The position numbers and the translations under genes are program-made. A stretch of DNA of 7,970 nucleotides from Lachnospiraceae bacterium. GTDB lineage: Bacteria; Bacillota; Clostridia; Lachnospirales; Lachnospiraceae. Within the stretch, counting starts at the first letter, position 1; each line of letters opens with the position of its first letter. Below, piece after piece: positions 7,797 through 7,970 of this stretch. The DNA lies in assembly GCA_017443685.1 (NCBI GenBank), contig JAFSYD010000105.1:1-7970 (forward strand), in the 5' to 3' direction. The notes beneath the pieces are model-generated. The model was not told the origin of the DNA and made no database searches. It saw only the letters and a list, made by a program, of their open reading frames with translations.

Positions 7797-7970
7797 ATGT
7801 TGAATCCAAAGCAGCGTGCCGCCGTTACCTTCGGGGACGGCGCTGCGCTTGTTCTTGCCGGTCCGGGTTCCGGCAAGACGCACACCCTGTGCCGGAGGGT
7901 GCATTATCTGATGACAAAGCGCGGGGTGCCGTCTGAGAAGATCCTTGTGATCACGTTTACCAAAGTGGCA
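7797..7970 (+). CDS. UvrD/Rep/PcrA-type SF1 helicase, N-terminal fragment
   Basis: Only the first 58 residues are in the window; the frame runs off the right edge. The start is ATG 7797 with AAAGGAG 6 nt upstream. The Q-motif-like LNPKQRAAV (2-10) is followed by a Walker A loop, AGPGSGKTHTL (21-31), and motif Ia, ILVITFTKVA (49-58). This order and spacing is characteristic of superfamily 1A DNA helicases (UvrD, Rep, PcrA and relatives), which translocate 3'-5' on single-stranded DNA using ATP in repair and replication restart. Motif Ia reads TFTKVA rather than the TFTNKAA typical of PcrA/UvrD, so this may be one of the additional 'ATP-dependent helicase' paralogues common in Clostridia and not the main PcrA. 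The helicase domains 1B, 2A and 2B are not visible. It lies 94 nt after gltX on the same strand. Confidence 0.93.
   Translation, partial: MLNPKQRAAVTFGDGAALVLAGPGSGKTHTLCRRVHYLMTKRGVPSEKILVITFTKVA

Overview
The window is a tightly packed, single-strand (+) stretch of a low-to-medium GC Gram-positive genome, most likely a Lachnospiraceae-type member of the Clostridia. The grounds are strong AAGGAG-type ribosome sites, use of GTG as a start, short intergenic gaps, and a pair of large uncharacterised proteins that I recall (from memory, not searched) as the DUF5717 and DUF5716 families of gut Clostridia. There are no RNA genes, insertion sequences, CRISPR arrays or phage genes. No stretch longer than about 100 bases lacks a gene.

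Layout: (1) bases 2-2890, the 3' part of a very large DUF5717-like protein, open at the window's left edge; (2) 2934-4178, a DUF5716-like protein which, read closely, follows the Hsp70/DnaK plan block by block (nucleotide-binding-like half, then a substrate-binding-like beta domain) but with degraded catalytic motifs; (3) 4195-5022, a TPR-type helical protein with an unrecognised N-terminal domain; (4) 5026-6252, a charged coiled-coil protein interrupted by one two-helix membrane hairpin; (5) 6242-7702, glutamyl-tRNA synthetase gltX, overlapping gene 4 by 11 nt; (6) 7797-7970, the start of a UvrD/Rep-type helicase cut off by the right edge.

Genes 1-5 look like one operon: gaps of 43, 16 and 3 nt, then an overlap, with no recognisable promoter or terminator between them. 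A weak hairpin after gltX and a 94-nt gap may separate the helicase gene. The first four genes look like a functional module: a giant helical-repeat protein, an Hsp70-like protein, a TPR protein (TPRs are common Hsp70 partners) and a membrane-anchored coiled-coil protein. My inference is a membrane-associated, chaperone-like or scaffold assembly of unknown purpose, co-expressed with a translation enzyme. This is the most interesting content of the window. The Hsp70 relationship is read from motif order and is not a database result.
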